Shown here: in pieces, positions 1-7,163 of the stretch
Layout of the letters: every line of letters begins with the position of its first letter
Position numbering within the stretch: position 1 is the stretch's first letter
Source: Bacteroidetes bacterium UBA7368
GTDB lineage: Bacteria > Bacteroidota > Rhodothermia > Rhodothermales > UBA10348
DNA length: 15,447 nucleotides
Reading direction: 5' to 3'
Assembly: GCA_002469915.1 (NCBI GenBank)
Contig: DKOG01000088.1
Coordinates: 1 to 15,447 of the forward strand
Program-made: the position numbers and the translations under genes
Notes under the pieces: model-generated
What the model saw: the letters and a program-made list of their open reading frames with translations, nothing else
What the model was told of the DNA's origin: nothing
Databases searched by the model: none

Positions 1-1662
1 ATCCTGGTAGACAACGCCGGATACCCATCTAAAGAGATTGCAGAGAACTCTCATAAGTATCGTCCGCTCGGTCTTGGGTTTGCCAACGTAGGCGCACTCT
101 TGATGTCTATGGGGCTGCCTTATGACAGTGACGAAGGTCGCGCGGTAGCTGGGGCCATTATGGCTATCGAGCATTGCGAAGCATTCTCTCGTTCAGCAGA
201 AATTGCTGGAAATCCCAAAATTGGCACCTTCGACGGATACGAGGACAACCGCGAGCCGTTTTTGGAAGTCATGCGGATGCATAGAGACGCTGTCGATACC
301 ATTCACTCCACCTGCCCAGAGTATTTACTCGAGGCCGCGCGTGCATCGGCAGATCGTATGGTGACCCTTGGCGAGCAGTACGGTTACCGTAATGCTCAGG
401 CTACCGTTCTAGCTCCAACTGGTACGATTGGATTCATGATGGACTGCGATACAACAGGAGTTGAGCCTGATATTGCACTCGTCAAATATAAATTACTGGC
501 CGGTAAAGGAGATGGTCTACTCAAGATCATCAACCAGACGGTACCTGAAGCCCTAGAGAAGCTCGGGTACGATCTGAAAGCGCGAACGGATATTCTCAAG
601 TTTATCGAGGATAATGACACTATTGAGGGTGCTCCTGGACTCAAGGACGAGCATCTTCCCGTTTTTGACTGTGCATTTAAGCCGTTCAAGGGCAAGCGTT
701 CCATTCACCATATGGGACACATCAAAATGATGGCTGCAGCTCAGCCGTTCATTTCGGGTGCTATCTCCAAAACGGTAAACATGCCAGAAGAGACTACTGC
801 AGAGGAAATCTCAGATGCCTATATGCAGGGCTGGAAACTGGGGCTGAAGGCCGTAGCCATCTACCGAGAGAACTCCAAACGAAGTCAGCCACTTTCTACC
901 TCACAGGGTGGTAACACGAAAGGCGCGGAGTCATCTGGAGATGGCCAAGCCTCTGTGATTGAACCAGAAGTCAAAGTGGTCGAGCGTATTGTCCATACCT
1001 CGGTTCGACACCGCCTGCCAGATGAACGGCCATCTGTTACGCATAAGTTCTCAATTGCCGGACACGAAGGGTACCTCCATATCGGAATGTATCCAGACAC
1101 CAAGATGCCGGGTGAGATCTTTATCACTATGGCCAAAGAAGGATCGACCATCTCTGGTCTCATGGATGCGTTTGCTACATCGATCTCCATTGCGTTACAG
1201 TACAACGTGCCGCTCGAAGATCTGTGTAACAAGTTCTCCCACATGCGTTTTGAGCCAAACGGCTTTACAAACAACCGACAGATTCCGATTGCCAAGTCCA
1301 TCATGGACTACATCTTCCGCTATCTCTCATTGCGCTTCCTCACACAGCCTGCACCAGCGGAGACGGCCAAACAGCCTGTTGAGCCAGCCGAAGATATCGA
1401 ACAGATTGACATGTTTGTGGCCGAGCCCACGGTACAAGTAGTTGATCCGCTAGTTGGAAACACCGTAGACGACTTTCTGGGACGATCAGCCTCGGACGGT
1501 TCCGCAACAACGACTGCAACTGCAACGACCGTGAAAACCGAGGAAAGCACCTTCGCTAATCAAGAAGATGCCCCTCCTTGTGCCAATTGCGGCAGCATCA
1601 CCGTTCGAAGTGGGGCATGCTACTCCTGTCCGAACTGTGGAAATACAAGCGGATGCGGATAA
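1..1662 (+). CDS. nrdJ: Adenosylcobalamin-dependent (class II) ribonucleotide reductase, C-terminal part
   Basis: This gene is cut by the left edge. The frame is open from base 1 and gives 553 residues to the TAA stop. The enzyme makes deoxyribonucleotides from ribonucleotides in the cytoplasm with a B12-derived radical. Visible family marks are RPLGLGFANVGALLM near residues 21-35, the PTGTIG loop at 139-144 followed by MMDCDTTGVEPD, and HIKMMAAAQPFISGAISKT near 240-258. A TSCPD-type domain covers about residues 329-447. A low-complexity linker rich in Ala, Thr, Glu and Val follows. The tail ends in a zinc-ribbon-like set of cysteines (C527, C530, C540, C543, C546, C552), which in long class II enzymes is linked to re-reduction of the active site. 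The radical-site cysteine and any B12 riboswitch would lie upstream, outside the window. The reductase assignment is firm; nrdJ is the usual symbol. Confidence 0.95.
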   Translation: MLVDNAGYPSKEIAENSHKYRPLGLGFANVGALLMSMGLPYDSDEGRAVAGAIMAIEHCEAFSRSAEIAGNPKIGTFDGYEDNREPFLEVMRMHRDAVDTIHSTCPEYLLEAARASADRMVTLGEQYGYRNAQATVLAPTGTIGFMMDCDTTGVEPDIALVKYKLLAGKGDGLLKIINQTVPEALEKLGYDLKARTDILKFIEDNDTIEGAPGLKDEHLPVFDCAFKPFKGKRSIHHMGHIKMMAAAQPFISGAISKTVNMPEETTAEEISDAYMQGWKLGLKAVAIYRENSKRSQPLSTSQGGNTKGAESSGDGQASVIEPEVKVVERIVHTSVRHRLPDERPSVTHKFSIAGHEGYLHIGMYPDTKMPGEIFITMAKEGSTISGLMDAFATSISIALQYNVPLEDLCNKFSHMRFEPNGFTNNRQIPIAKSIMDYIFRYLSLRFLTQPAPAETAKQPVEPAEDIEQIDMFVAEPTVQVVDPLVGNTVDDFLGRSASDGSATTTATATTVKTEESTFANQEDAPPCANCGSITVRSGACYSCPNCGNTSGCG

Positions 1663-1757
1663 ACCGAATCTGCGCGTAGTCGCACACACATTCCATAGAA
1701 TCCACGATAGGAATTGCTTAAGCGATCCGAATTCGTTGTGAAATGGGATATACACTT

Positions 1758-1786
1758 CTGGGCCTCGTCATCAGTACCGGGCCCGG
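1758..1786 (+). other. Stem-loop upstream of the terminator, possible part of a structured RNA
   Basis: Bases 1758-1764 (CTGGGCC) can pair with 1780-1786 (GGCCCGG), giving seven pairs including one G-U around a 15-base loop. The right arm overlaps a perfect 12-base palindrome, ACCGGGCCCGGT, at 1776-1787. The element lies between the reductase stop and the terminator, ten bases before the terminator stem. It could be 3' UTR structure, part of a small RNA, or chance. The pairing is read from the sequence; any role is inference. Confidence 0.35.
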
Positions 1787-1796
1787 TTAACGGGGA

Positions 1797-1834
1797 GCGT
1801 CCGGTGGTTGGTGGGACCGCCGGACGCCTTTTTT
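1797..1834 (+). terminator. Rho-independent terminator
   Basis: GCGTCCGGTGGT (1797-1808) pairs with ACCGCCGGACGC (1816-1827) with a single G-U pair, giving a 12-pair stem around a 7-base loop. One C and then six T (1829-1834) follow. It acts for + strand transcription only, since no matching T run exists for the other strand. It lies 134 bases after the reductase stop and 39 bases before the dehydrogenase start. It most simply ends the reductase transcript, but could also end a short RNA or attenuate the dehydrogenase. Confidence 0.85.
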
Positions 1835-1873
1835 GTACCTACTATAGTTTTTCAGACCAATATATACCCTGTC

Positions 1874-2629
1874 ATGCGTTTCAAAGACAAAACAGTTCTG
1901 ATCACAGGTGCTTCATCGGGAATCGGCGAGACCACTGCCAAAGCATTTGCGCGCGAAGGTGCCCACGTTTTTTTAGTGGCTCGACGTAAAGACCGCGGTG
2001 AGCAAGTGGCAGAGGAAATTCGTTCTAATGGCGGCACCGCTTTCTTTCATCAAGCAGACATGTCTGATCGGAGTCAGATTAAAACGATGGTCGAAGCCTG
2101 CGTAGCTCAGTTTAGCGGCCTAGATATCGCATTTAATAATGCTGGAATTTCTGGAGCATTCAACGTAGAAACTCATCTACACCCCGAAGATGCATGGGAT
2201 GACTTGTTGGCCATCAACCTGACAGGTGTCTGGATGAGCATGCGGTATGAAATTCCAGAAATGCTCAAGCGAGGAAAAGGAGCCGTCATCAATATGGCTT
2301 CAATGGCGGGCGTCAAGGGATTCCCTGGAAGCAGTGGCTACGCTGCCAGCAAGTTTGGTGTAGTCGGTATTACGAAGGCTGCAGGTTTGGAATATGCCGC
2401 ACAGGGCGTGCGAGTAAACTGTGTGTGTCCCGCTGTCATCCGCTCAGAAATGGCAGAAGAAATTTTCTTGCAAACAGAAGACTCAAGTGCTCAGGCAGAC
2501 TCCTGGCATCCAATTGGAAGAATTGGTGAGCCAGAAGAAGTCGCAAGCGTAGTTTTGTGGCTCGCGTCCGACGAATCATCCTTCGTGGTTGCAGAAGCTA
2601 TCCAGATTGATGGTGGACTGGGTGCCTAG
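1874..2629 (+). CDS. Short-chain dehydrogenase/reductase (SDR family, classical type)
   Basis: A 251-residue NAD(P)-dependent oxidoreductase with a Rossmann fold, the usual length for a classical SDR. The cofactor motif TGASSGIG is at 11-18, NNAG at 88-91, and the catalytic tetrad is N115, S143, Y156 and K160 (YAASK). The C-terminal IDGG motif near 245-248 is typical. A-R-R at 36-38, after the second strand, hints at NADP(H), but this is weak. The ATG at 1874 is chosen because it precedes the first beta strand directly; the frame stays open 22 codons upstream, but that stretch runs back into the terminator. The substrate cannot be read from the sequence, and neighbours do not help. The FabG-like pattern is common to many sugar, steroid and polyol dehydrogenases. 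It converges on the lipoprotein gene with only 4 bases between stops and no terminator between them. Confidence 0.9.
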   Translation: MRFKDKTVLITGASSGIGETTAKAFAREGAHVFLVARRKDRGEQVAEEIRSNGGTAFFHQADMSDRSQIKTMVEACVAQFSGLDIAFNNAGISGAFNVETHLHPEDAWDDLLAINLTGVWMSMRYEIPEMLKRGKGAVINMASMAGVKGFPGSSGYAASKFGVVGITKAAGLEYAAQGVRVNCVCPAVIRSEMAEEIFLQTEDSSAQADSWHPIGRIGEPEEVASVVLWLASDESSFVVAEAIQIDGGLGA

Positions 2630-2633
2630 GCTA

Positions 2634-3551
2634 CTATTTTGAGATATTCCGTCGATTTGTACCGTTTCGGTTCATGACGTAGATATGATGGCTTCCCCCA
2701 GCATCTGAATGGAACGCGATCTGAGAACCATCCGGAGAAAGGAAAGGTGCTGACTCAGACTCCATCGGAGTATCCGTGATTTGAAGTAATTCACCGGACT
2801 CTACCTCAATCTCCCAAAGATCTGTTGTCTCATTCTCCTCAGCCATCGCAAAGATGACGCGATCTCCAGACCGAGTCGGAGCTGGAGTTGACACTACCAT
2901 GCCTTCGAACGTGACTAAACAAATTTCCTGCCGCGTGATGATATCCATAGTACAGACCTCGGAAGAAGCATCCGTGGTCTTGTCATAGTAAAGTCGATTC
3001 CCCTCATTAGACCACTTAGGGTGAGACTCATTACTGACTGATTTCGTCAACTGGCGCGTTAGGCCATTTCTGGAATTCACAATCCAAATATCTGAATTGC
3101 CATCTACAACGCGAATAAAAGCAATCATGATTCCAGCCACGTCCCAAGCAGGCTGCATCTCTCGTTCCGGAGTATCTGTGATCTGCTCGCGTTCCGAGCC
3201 GTCTATATTGGCAACCCAAATATCCCCAGCTCCTTGCGACCCTGCCGGCGCAGATGAAAAACCAATTTTCCCGTTTCTAGCTGAATACGTCGGATTTGCG
3301 TGATTTCCCGGACCAAGATCTAGCTCCTCTTTTTCAGTACCATCGCTTCGAACCGTCACGATACGAGTAGCATCGCCTTCTCGAACAAAATACGATATCC
3401 GATCGCCCACCCATTCCCATTGAGGATGAGTATTCCATACCTGAACGTCATTCTCTATCGAAGAAGGTTCATGTTGGGCATTGGATGACTCACCGGAACA
3501 GGCTGCTAGGACAAACACACAAAAAAGCGAGTAGGGTATGAAGGAACGCAT
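2634..3551 (-). CDS. TolB-like beta-propeller (PD40) lipoprotein
   Basis: A 305-residue protein with a lipoprotein signal. The hydrophobic stretch at about 4-17 ends in the lipobox LAAC, so C18 should be the acylated residue and the protein should sit in the cell envelope. The mature part is a run of TolB/PD40-type propeller blades, seen as repeats of D-I-W-V-x-N-x-D-G-x-x-x-x-x-I-T-D-T-P near 110-128, DIWIVNSRNGLTRQLT near 154-169, DLWEIEVESGELLQITDTP near 244-262, and a final blade with SPDGSQIAF near 272-280. Canonical TolB works with Pal and has its own N-terminal domain, which is missing here. No tol or pal gene is nearby, so this is a stand-alone propeller lipoprotein of unknown partner rather than true TolB. 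The ATG at 3551 fits the signal peptide; no clear Shine-Dalgarno is seen. Confidence 0.85.
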   Translation of the reverse strand: MRSFIPYSLFCVFVLAACSGESSNAQHEPSSIENDVQVWNTHPQWEWVGDRISYFVREGDATRIVTVRSDGTEKEELDLGPGNHANPTYSARNGKIGFSSAPAGSQGAGDIWVANIDGSEREQITDTPEREMQPAWDVAGIMIAFIRVVDGNSDIWIVNSRNGLTRQLTKSVSNESHPKWSNEGNRLYYDKTTDASSEVCTMDIITRQEICLVTFEGMVVSTPAPTRSGDRVIFAMAEENETTDLWEIEVESGELLQITDTPMESESAPFLSPDGSQIAFHSDAGGSHHIYVMNRNGTNRRNISK

Positions 3552-3701
3552 GCTAAAAACTGGATAGTGGTGATAGCTTTTACAATCAATACCTACTGAC
3601 GCTCATGTAAATGGGAAGTTGCCTCAATAATGAGGGTATAACAATTCGCCCCTTTCACTCGTTAACTACATCCTAACCTTGGGAGCAGACCTTATACGGA
3701 C

Positions 3702-4625
3702 ATGACTTCTTCACTTCGAGAATATGGACTGATTGCCTTACTTATTGCGGTATCCGTTGGTGGATACCTGTTATTTGAGCGCAATAAAGAAGACCTTCTT
3801 TCTTTTTCGCTGAATGCCATTGGTACCAAATTGGTCAATCTTGTTGATGATGAGACCGCAAAAATACGTATTGCCGAAGCCTTTAAACGATTTCAACAGC
3901 AAGTACGCGATAATGAACTGCGGCCCGATCAAATAGAATATGTGGCGGCTAGTGTCCTCAATTTGACCAAATCAAATGCCCGGATATCCCCTGAAGAAGC
4001 TGAAATGGTCCTTGCAGCCAACCTGATGGACCAACCAACTGCGCTACCAGCACCTCAGGCCGCTGACCGTGAAGCTCGGGAAACATTCACGTTGAGCGAT
4101 GCGGATCAAGTGCAGCTTGGAAAACGGATCGAGTCCATACTTCTTTTCGCGGAAGCCGTTCAGAAAAGCGATTCTGCCAATCTCCATTTGGTCCATTTTG
4201 AATCAGATGACAAGGGTATACGCATCGCTTTGGATACTGAATTTGGGAATCAATGGGCATCAAAATCCTTTGAGAAGGTTCGACAGAACCTAGATGAATC
4301 TCGCCTTGTCCGCTGGGAACCAAGGCTGGAAGATCGGCAGAAAGCGGAGATCAGAAGGCATGAGTCGCATCAAGAAGCACTAGAGGCCCTCAAAACCCGT
4401 CAGGCCAATTCGACCTTCCGAGTGGCCGATGAAGAGCGGCTAGATCTGCTGTCTGTTCGATCTAAGCTACGCTCCATGGGCGTTCTAGCGATGCCGGATT
4501 CCGCCGACATTAATAAAGAAATCCGGGTGATCATAAAATCTGCTTTAGCAGAATTTGGAGCTGCTTTTGAAGAGGAAGGCGTAACGATTTCTCTTGAATC
4601 TGATTCAACGCGTTCAGTTAACTAG
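3702..4625 (+). CDS. Hypothetical protein with one N-terminal membrane anchor
   Basis: I do not recognise the family of this 307-residue protein. One hydrophobic segment at about 8-25 (ending GGYLLFERNKE) should act as an uncleaved anchor. What follows is mostly hydrophilic and predicted helical, rich in Glu, Arg, Gln and Ala, with no cysteine at all. A strongly charged helical stretch at about 209-240 (start RLEDRQKAEIRRHE) could be a coiled coil. A Pro/Ala-rich linker sits near 111-121. Nothing resembles a catalytic motif. It heads the + strand run, 93 bases before the queD-like gene. A small inverted repeat (GCGTTC/GAACGC, 4610-4631) spans its stop codon, with no T run after it. The start at 3702 is the ATG just before the anchor. 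The coding call rests on the long open frame with consistent composition and a plausible membrane topology. Confidence 0.75.
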   Translation: MTSSLREYGLIALLIAVSVGGYLLFERNKEDLLSFSLNAIGTKLVNLVDDETAKIRIAEAFKRFQQQVRDNELRPDQIEYVAASVLNLTKSNARISPEEAEMVLAANLMDQPTALPAPQAADREARETFTLSDADQVQLGKRIESILLFAEAVQKSDSANLHLVHFESDDKGIRIALDTEFGNQWASKSFEKVRQNLDESRLVRWEPRLEDRQKAEIRRHESHQEALEALKTRQANSTFRVADEERLDLLSVRSKLRSMGVLAMPDSADINKEIRVIIKSALAEFGAAFEEEGVTISLESDSTRSVN

Positions 4626-4690
4626 GAACGCTCTCGAGGGATAGGCCGTTCATTGGCATCTGAACAGTCCTGTTTCTCCATTTAACATCG

Positions 4691-4706
4691 CGCTCTATTC
4701 GGAGCG
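4691..4706 (+). other. Small hairpin in the leader of the queD-like gene
   Basis: CGCTCT (4691-4696) pairs with GGAGCG (4701-4706), five Watson-Crick pairs plus one G-U, around the loop ATTC. The right arm holds the only purine-rich GGAG in front of the ATG at 4719, about 14 bases away, which is longer than usual spacing. It does not match a preQ1 riboswitch. A short stem of this kind occurs often by chance. Confidence 0.25.
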
Positions 4707-4718
4707 AGAAAGAATCGC

Positions 4719-5147
4719 ATGAAGATTGCCAAACGCTTCCGATGGGAAGGCGCCCACAGATTACCCTGGCACGACGGCCCATGTCGAGACCTACACGGAC
4801 ACTCCTATGAGATGTTTGTTGAAGTTGAAGGAGAACTGGATGACAAAGGCCTCCTCATGGATTTTAAGCATCTGAAGCGAGCTTTGATGCCCCTTATTGA
4901 TGCCTGGGATCACTCCACCTTAGTGGCCACCAACGACACCGAACTGCTCGGAGTCATGAAAGACACCGGCTGGAGGCATGCTGTACTCCCGTACGACACC
5001 ACAGCTGAAAATATCTGTATTTTTGTGGCCGATTATCTGATAACCTCATCCCGCGACCTGCTTTTAGAGAGAAAAGTCCACACGGTGCGGGTTCGTGTTT
5101 CAGAAACAGAAACGTGCTATGCCGAAGCCGTTCGCACGCTTGGATAG
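4719..5147 (+). CDS. queD: 6-carboxy-tetrahydropterin synthase (QueD / 6-pyruvoyl-tetrahydropterin synthase family)
   Basis: A 142-residue enzyme of the PTPS/QueD fold, which turns dihydroneopterin triphosphate into 6-carboxy-tetrahydropterin on the way to preQ0 and queuosine. The zinc ligands are H13 (GAHRL), H26 and H28. C22 in the motif C-x3-H-G-H (22-28) is the catalytic cysteine, spaced as in bacterial QueD. D63-H64 and E131 complete the usual active-site set, and TTAEN near 94-98 matches the conserved substrate-binding PT(S/A)EN region. The length is normal. No queC, queE or folE is in the window, so the preQ0 role is inferred from the motif spacing; a pterin role is the alternative. 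The stop is 3 bases before aroE, so the two are almost surely co-transcribed. Confidence 0.88.
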   Translation: MKIAKRFRWEGAHRLPWHDGPCRDLHGHSYEMFVEVEGELDDKGLLMDFKHLKRALMPLIDAWDHSTLVATNDTELLGVMKDTGWRHAVLPYDTTAENICIFVADYLITSSRDLLLERKVHTVRVRVSETETCYAEAVRTLG

Positions 5148-5150
5148 CCA

Positions 5151-5987
5151 ATGTCACCGCCCATCCAACAGCAGTACTATCTGATTGGGAGTCCCGTATC
5201 GCACTCGCTTTCCCCGGTGATTCACAACACGGCTTTTGCTGTGTTGGGCCTTGATTTACATTACGTCACGCAAGACGTGAGCGACGAAGCCCTTGGCGAT
5301 ATCGTTGAACGAATTGACGGAGTTCAGGTCTTGGGTGCCAACGTCACGATTCCTCACAAAGAAGCCATCATTCCTTTTTTAGATGGCCTCGACGAGTCCG
5401 CCATGAAGGTCCAAGCCGTCAATACGGTTGTCATTCGTGATGGAAAACGAATTGGGTTCAATACCGATGTGACGGGTTTTCTTGAACCACTAGCACACCG
5501 CTCGTTTTCACGTGTTTTAATACTGGGTGCTGGTGGCGCAGCGCGCGCGGTCTTAGTGGCTGCGAATGACTTTTTAAAGGCCGAACACATTAGCGTAGCA
5601 TCACGACGCTTGGAACAGGCGCGCGCCGCGTGCACAGACCTCCAAATGGGAGCCGCTATTCCCTGGAGTGACATGCCTCATGAGGCACGCCAGGCGGACT
5701 TGATTGTCAACACCACCCCCATTGGAATGTGGCCTCATACCCAAGCCTCCCCACTCCAAAGGAGTTCGCTTCGAAGCCATCAGGTGGTATACGATATCGT
5801 GTATAATCCCGCTCAAACCCAGCTCATGACGGAAGCCAAACTAGCTGGTGCCCACGCCATAGGTGGCCTTTCTATGCTGGTCGGTCAAGCTGCAGAAGCC
5901 TTTACACTGTGGACTGGGCAGCAGATGCCTCTGCTTGACGTAAAAAAGGCCCTTCAACAGCATCTCGAAACCAGATCCGTTTCGTAG
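5151..5987 (+). CDS. aroE: Shikimate dehydrogenase (NADP+)
   Basis: A 278-residue enzyme that reduces 3-dehydroshikimate to shikimate in the aromatic amino acid pathway in the cytoplasm. The shikimate-binding motif GSPVSHSLSP is at 13-22. N64-V-T-I-P-H-K70 carries the catalytic Lys70, and NTD (104-106) carries the catalytic Asp106. The NADP-binding loop GAGGAAR is at 126-132, with A-S-R-R nearby at the end of the next strand. NTTPIGMWP near 191-199 and the C-terminal GGLSMLVGQAAEAF stretch are also characteristic. Length and motif order are those of stand-alone AroE, with no fusion to AroD. The start lies 3 bases after the queD-like stop; the GSPVSHS motif comes 12 residues later, which is normal. 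No other aro gene is in the window. Confidence 0.96.
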   Translation: MSPPIQQQYYLIGSPVSHSLSPVIHNTAFAVLGLDLHYVTQDVSDEALGDIVERIDGVQVLGANVTIPHKEAIIPFLDGLDESAMKVQAVNTVVIRDGKRIGFNTDVTGFLEPLAHRSFSRVLILGAGGAARAVLVAANDFLKAEHISVASRRLEQARAACTDLQMGAAIPWSDMPHEARQADLIVNTTPIGMWPHTQASPLQRSSLRSHQVVYDIVYNPAQTQLMTEAKLAGAHAIGGLSMLVGQAAEAFTLWTGQQMPLLDVKKALQQHLETRSVS

Positions 5988-6021
5988 TTTCCCGTCTGAA
6001 CTTAACGGAATACCTACCATT

Positions 6022-7140
6022 GTGACCCCTGACCAAACACCACCGGATCTCACACCCCATCATTTGAAGGAAGAAGTTTTAGAGCGCTCTAAAACCATAC
6101 CGTCCTCTTGGTATGTTCATCCTGCTTACCACAAGCTCGATCAGGACCGTATCTATGCCAGAACGTGGCAATATGTCGGATCGGCTGCGCGGCTAGCTGC
6201 CCACGGCGATTATATGACCGATACGGTTGCCGGAAATCCAGTAGTGATCATTAGAGACAAAGCCGGAGATCTAAAGGGCTATTTCAATGTCTGCAAACAT
6301 CGCGGTGGGCCCTTAGCCATGGACGCCTGCGGGCATTCCAAAGTGCTTCAATGCAAGTATCATGGTTGGACTTATCTACTGGACGGATCGCTGCGTGGGG
6401 TTCCCAGATTTGACCGGACTGAGTTGTTCGACAAGAAAGACTTTGGATTGGATCCAGTGTGTCTGCGTGAATGGCAGGGACTTATTTTTGCTTGCCTAGA
6501 GCCGGATCACGCCCCTCCCTTTGATGAAGTAATGGAGGGCATTTCGGAGCGAATCGCGCCTATGGATCTGAGTACGCTTCGATTCCATGTTCGTGACTCG
6601 TACGACGTGAAATCGAATTGGAAAGTCTACGTGGACAATTATTTGGAAGGCTATCACATCCCTCTCGTGCACCCGGACCTTATGACGGTTCTGGACTTTC
6701 GGTCCTACCAGACTGAAATGTTAAAACACTATTCCCTTCAGTTTAGTCCCTTGGCCGGCGATACGATGTATGGTTCAAAAGACGATCAGGCGTTTTACTA
6801 CTTCATCTACCCAAACATCATGCTTAACATTTTGCCGGGAAGATTACAGGTAAATCGTGTTGATGCCCTCAAATCAGATTCCTGTCGCACCATTTTCGAC
6901 TACTACTACGATTCCATAACCCCTGAAGATGTGAAAGGCCGTATCAAGGAGGATCTCGCATTCAGCGATCAGGTGCAGGCCGAAGACATCGAAATTTGTG
7001 AATACGTTTTCAATGGATTGGCATCACGCGCCTATGATCAAGGTCGTTTTTCGTACGACTTAGAAGGAGGAGTCCATCACTTTCAACAATGTCTAAAACG
7101 CTCGTATCGAGCTGTTCTAGATGAGATGGGAGCGTCCTGA
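6022..7140 (+). CDS. Rieske non-heme iron oxygenase, alpha subunit type
   Basis: A 372-residue oxygenase with an N-terminal Rieske domain and a C-terminal SRPBCC catalytic domain. The [2Fe-2S] cluster ligands are C91 and H93 (CKHRGGP), and C111 and H114 (CKYHGW). The mononuclear iron site is seen as D-N-Y-L-E-G-Y-H-x4-H (205-217): H212 and H217 bind iron, and D205 is the usual bridging acid carrying electrons from the neighbouring subunit's cluster. D322 in AEDIEICEYV is the probable third ligand. The C-terminal pattern around GLASRAYDQGRFS and GGVHHF recalls choline-monooxygenase and glycine-betaine-demethylase-like members, though the substrate cannot be told. The start is GTG at 6022, since the next ATG (residue 65) would cut into the Rieske domain. 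No ferredoxin or reductase partner lies nearby. Gaps are 34 bases to aroE and 23 to the NAD+ synthetase gene. Confidence 0.9.
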   Translation: MTPDQTPPDLTPHHLKEEVLERSKTIPSSWYVHPAYHKLDQDRIYARTWQYVGSAARLAAHGDYMTDTVAGNPVVIIRDKAGDLKGYFNVCKHRGGPLAMDACGHSKVLQCKYHGWTYLLDGSLRGVPRFDRTELFDKKDFGLDPVCLREWQGLIFACLEPDHAPPFDEVMEGISERIAPMDLSTLRFHVRDSYDVKSNWKVYVDNYLEGYHIPLVHPDLMTVLDFRSYQTEMLKHYSLQFSPLAGDTMYGSKDDQAFYYFIYPNIMLNILPGRLQVNRVDALKSDSCRTIFDYYYDSITPEDVKGRIKEDLAFSDQVQAEDIEICEYVFNGLASRAYDQGRFSYDLEGGVHHFQQCLKRSYRAVLDEMGAS

Positions 7141-7163
7141 ATTTTCTGACGTTCAATGATTCT

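Noticed and set aside
1000..1015. GGTTCGACACC, resembling a tRNA T-arm
   Set aside because: It lies inside the conserved reductase coding frame, and no acceptor or anticodon stem can be built around it.
1829..1860. Promoter for the short-chain dehydrogenase from TTTG (1832-1835) and TAGTTTTT (1845-1852)
   Set aside because: Spacing of 9 bases is too short for either the Bacteroidota or the sigma-70 pattern, and the first word is the terminator's own T run.
4610..4631. Inverted repeat GCGTTC/GAACGC around the stop codon of the membrane-anchored protein gene, considered as a terminator
   Set aside because: Only six pairs around a ten-base loop, with no T run after it (the next bases are TCTCGAGGG), so it would not terminate transcription by the intrinsic mechanism.
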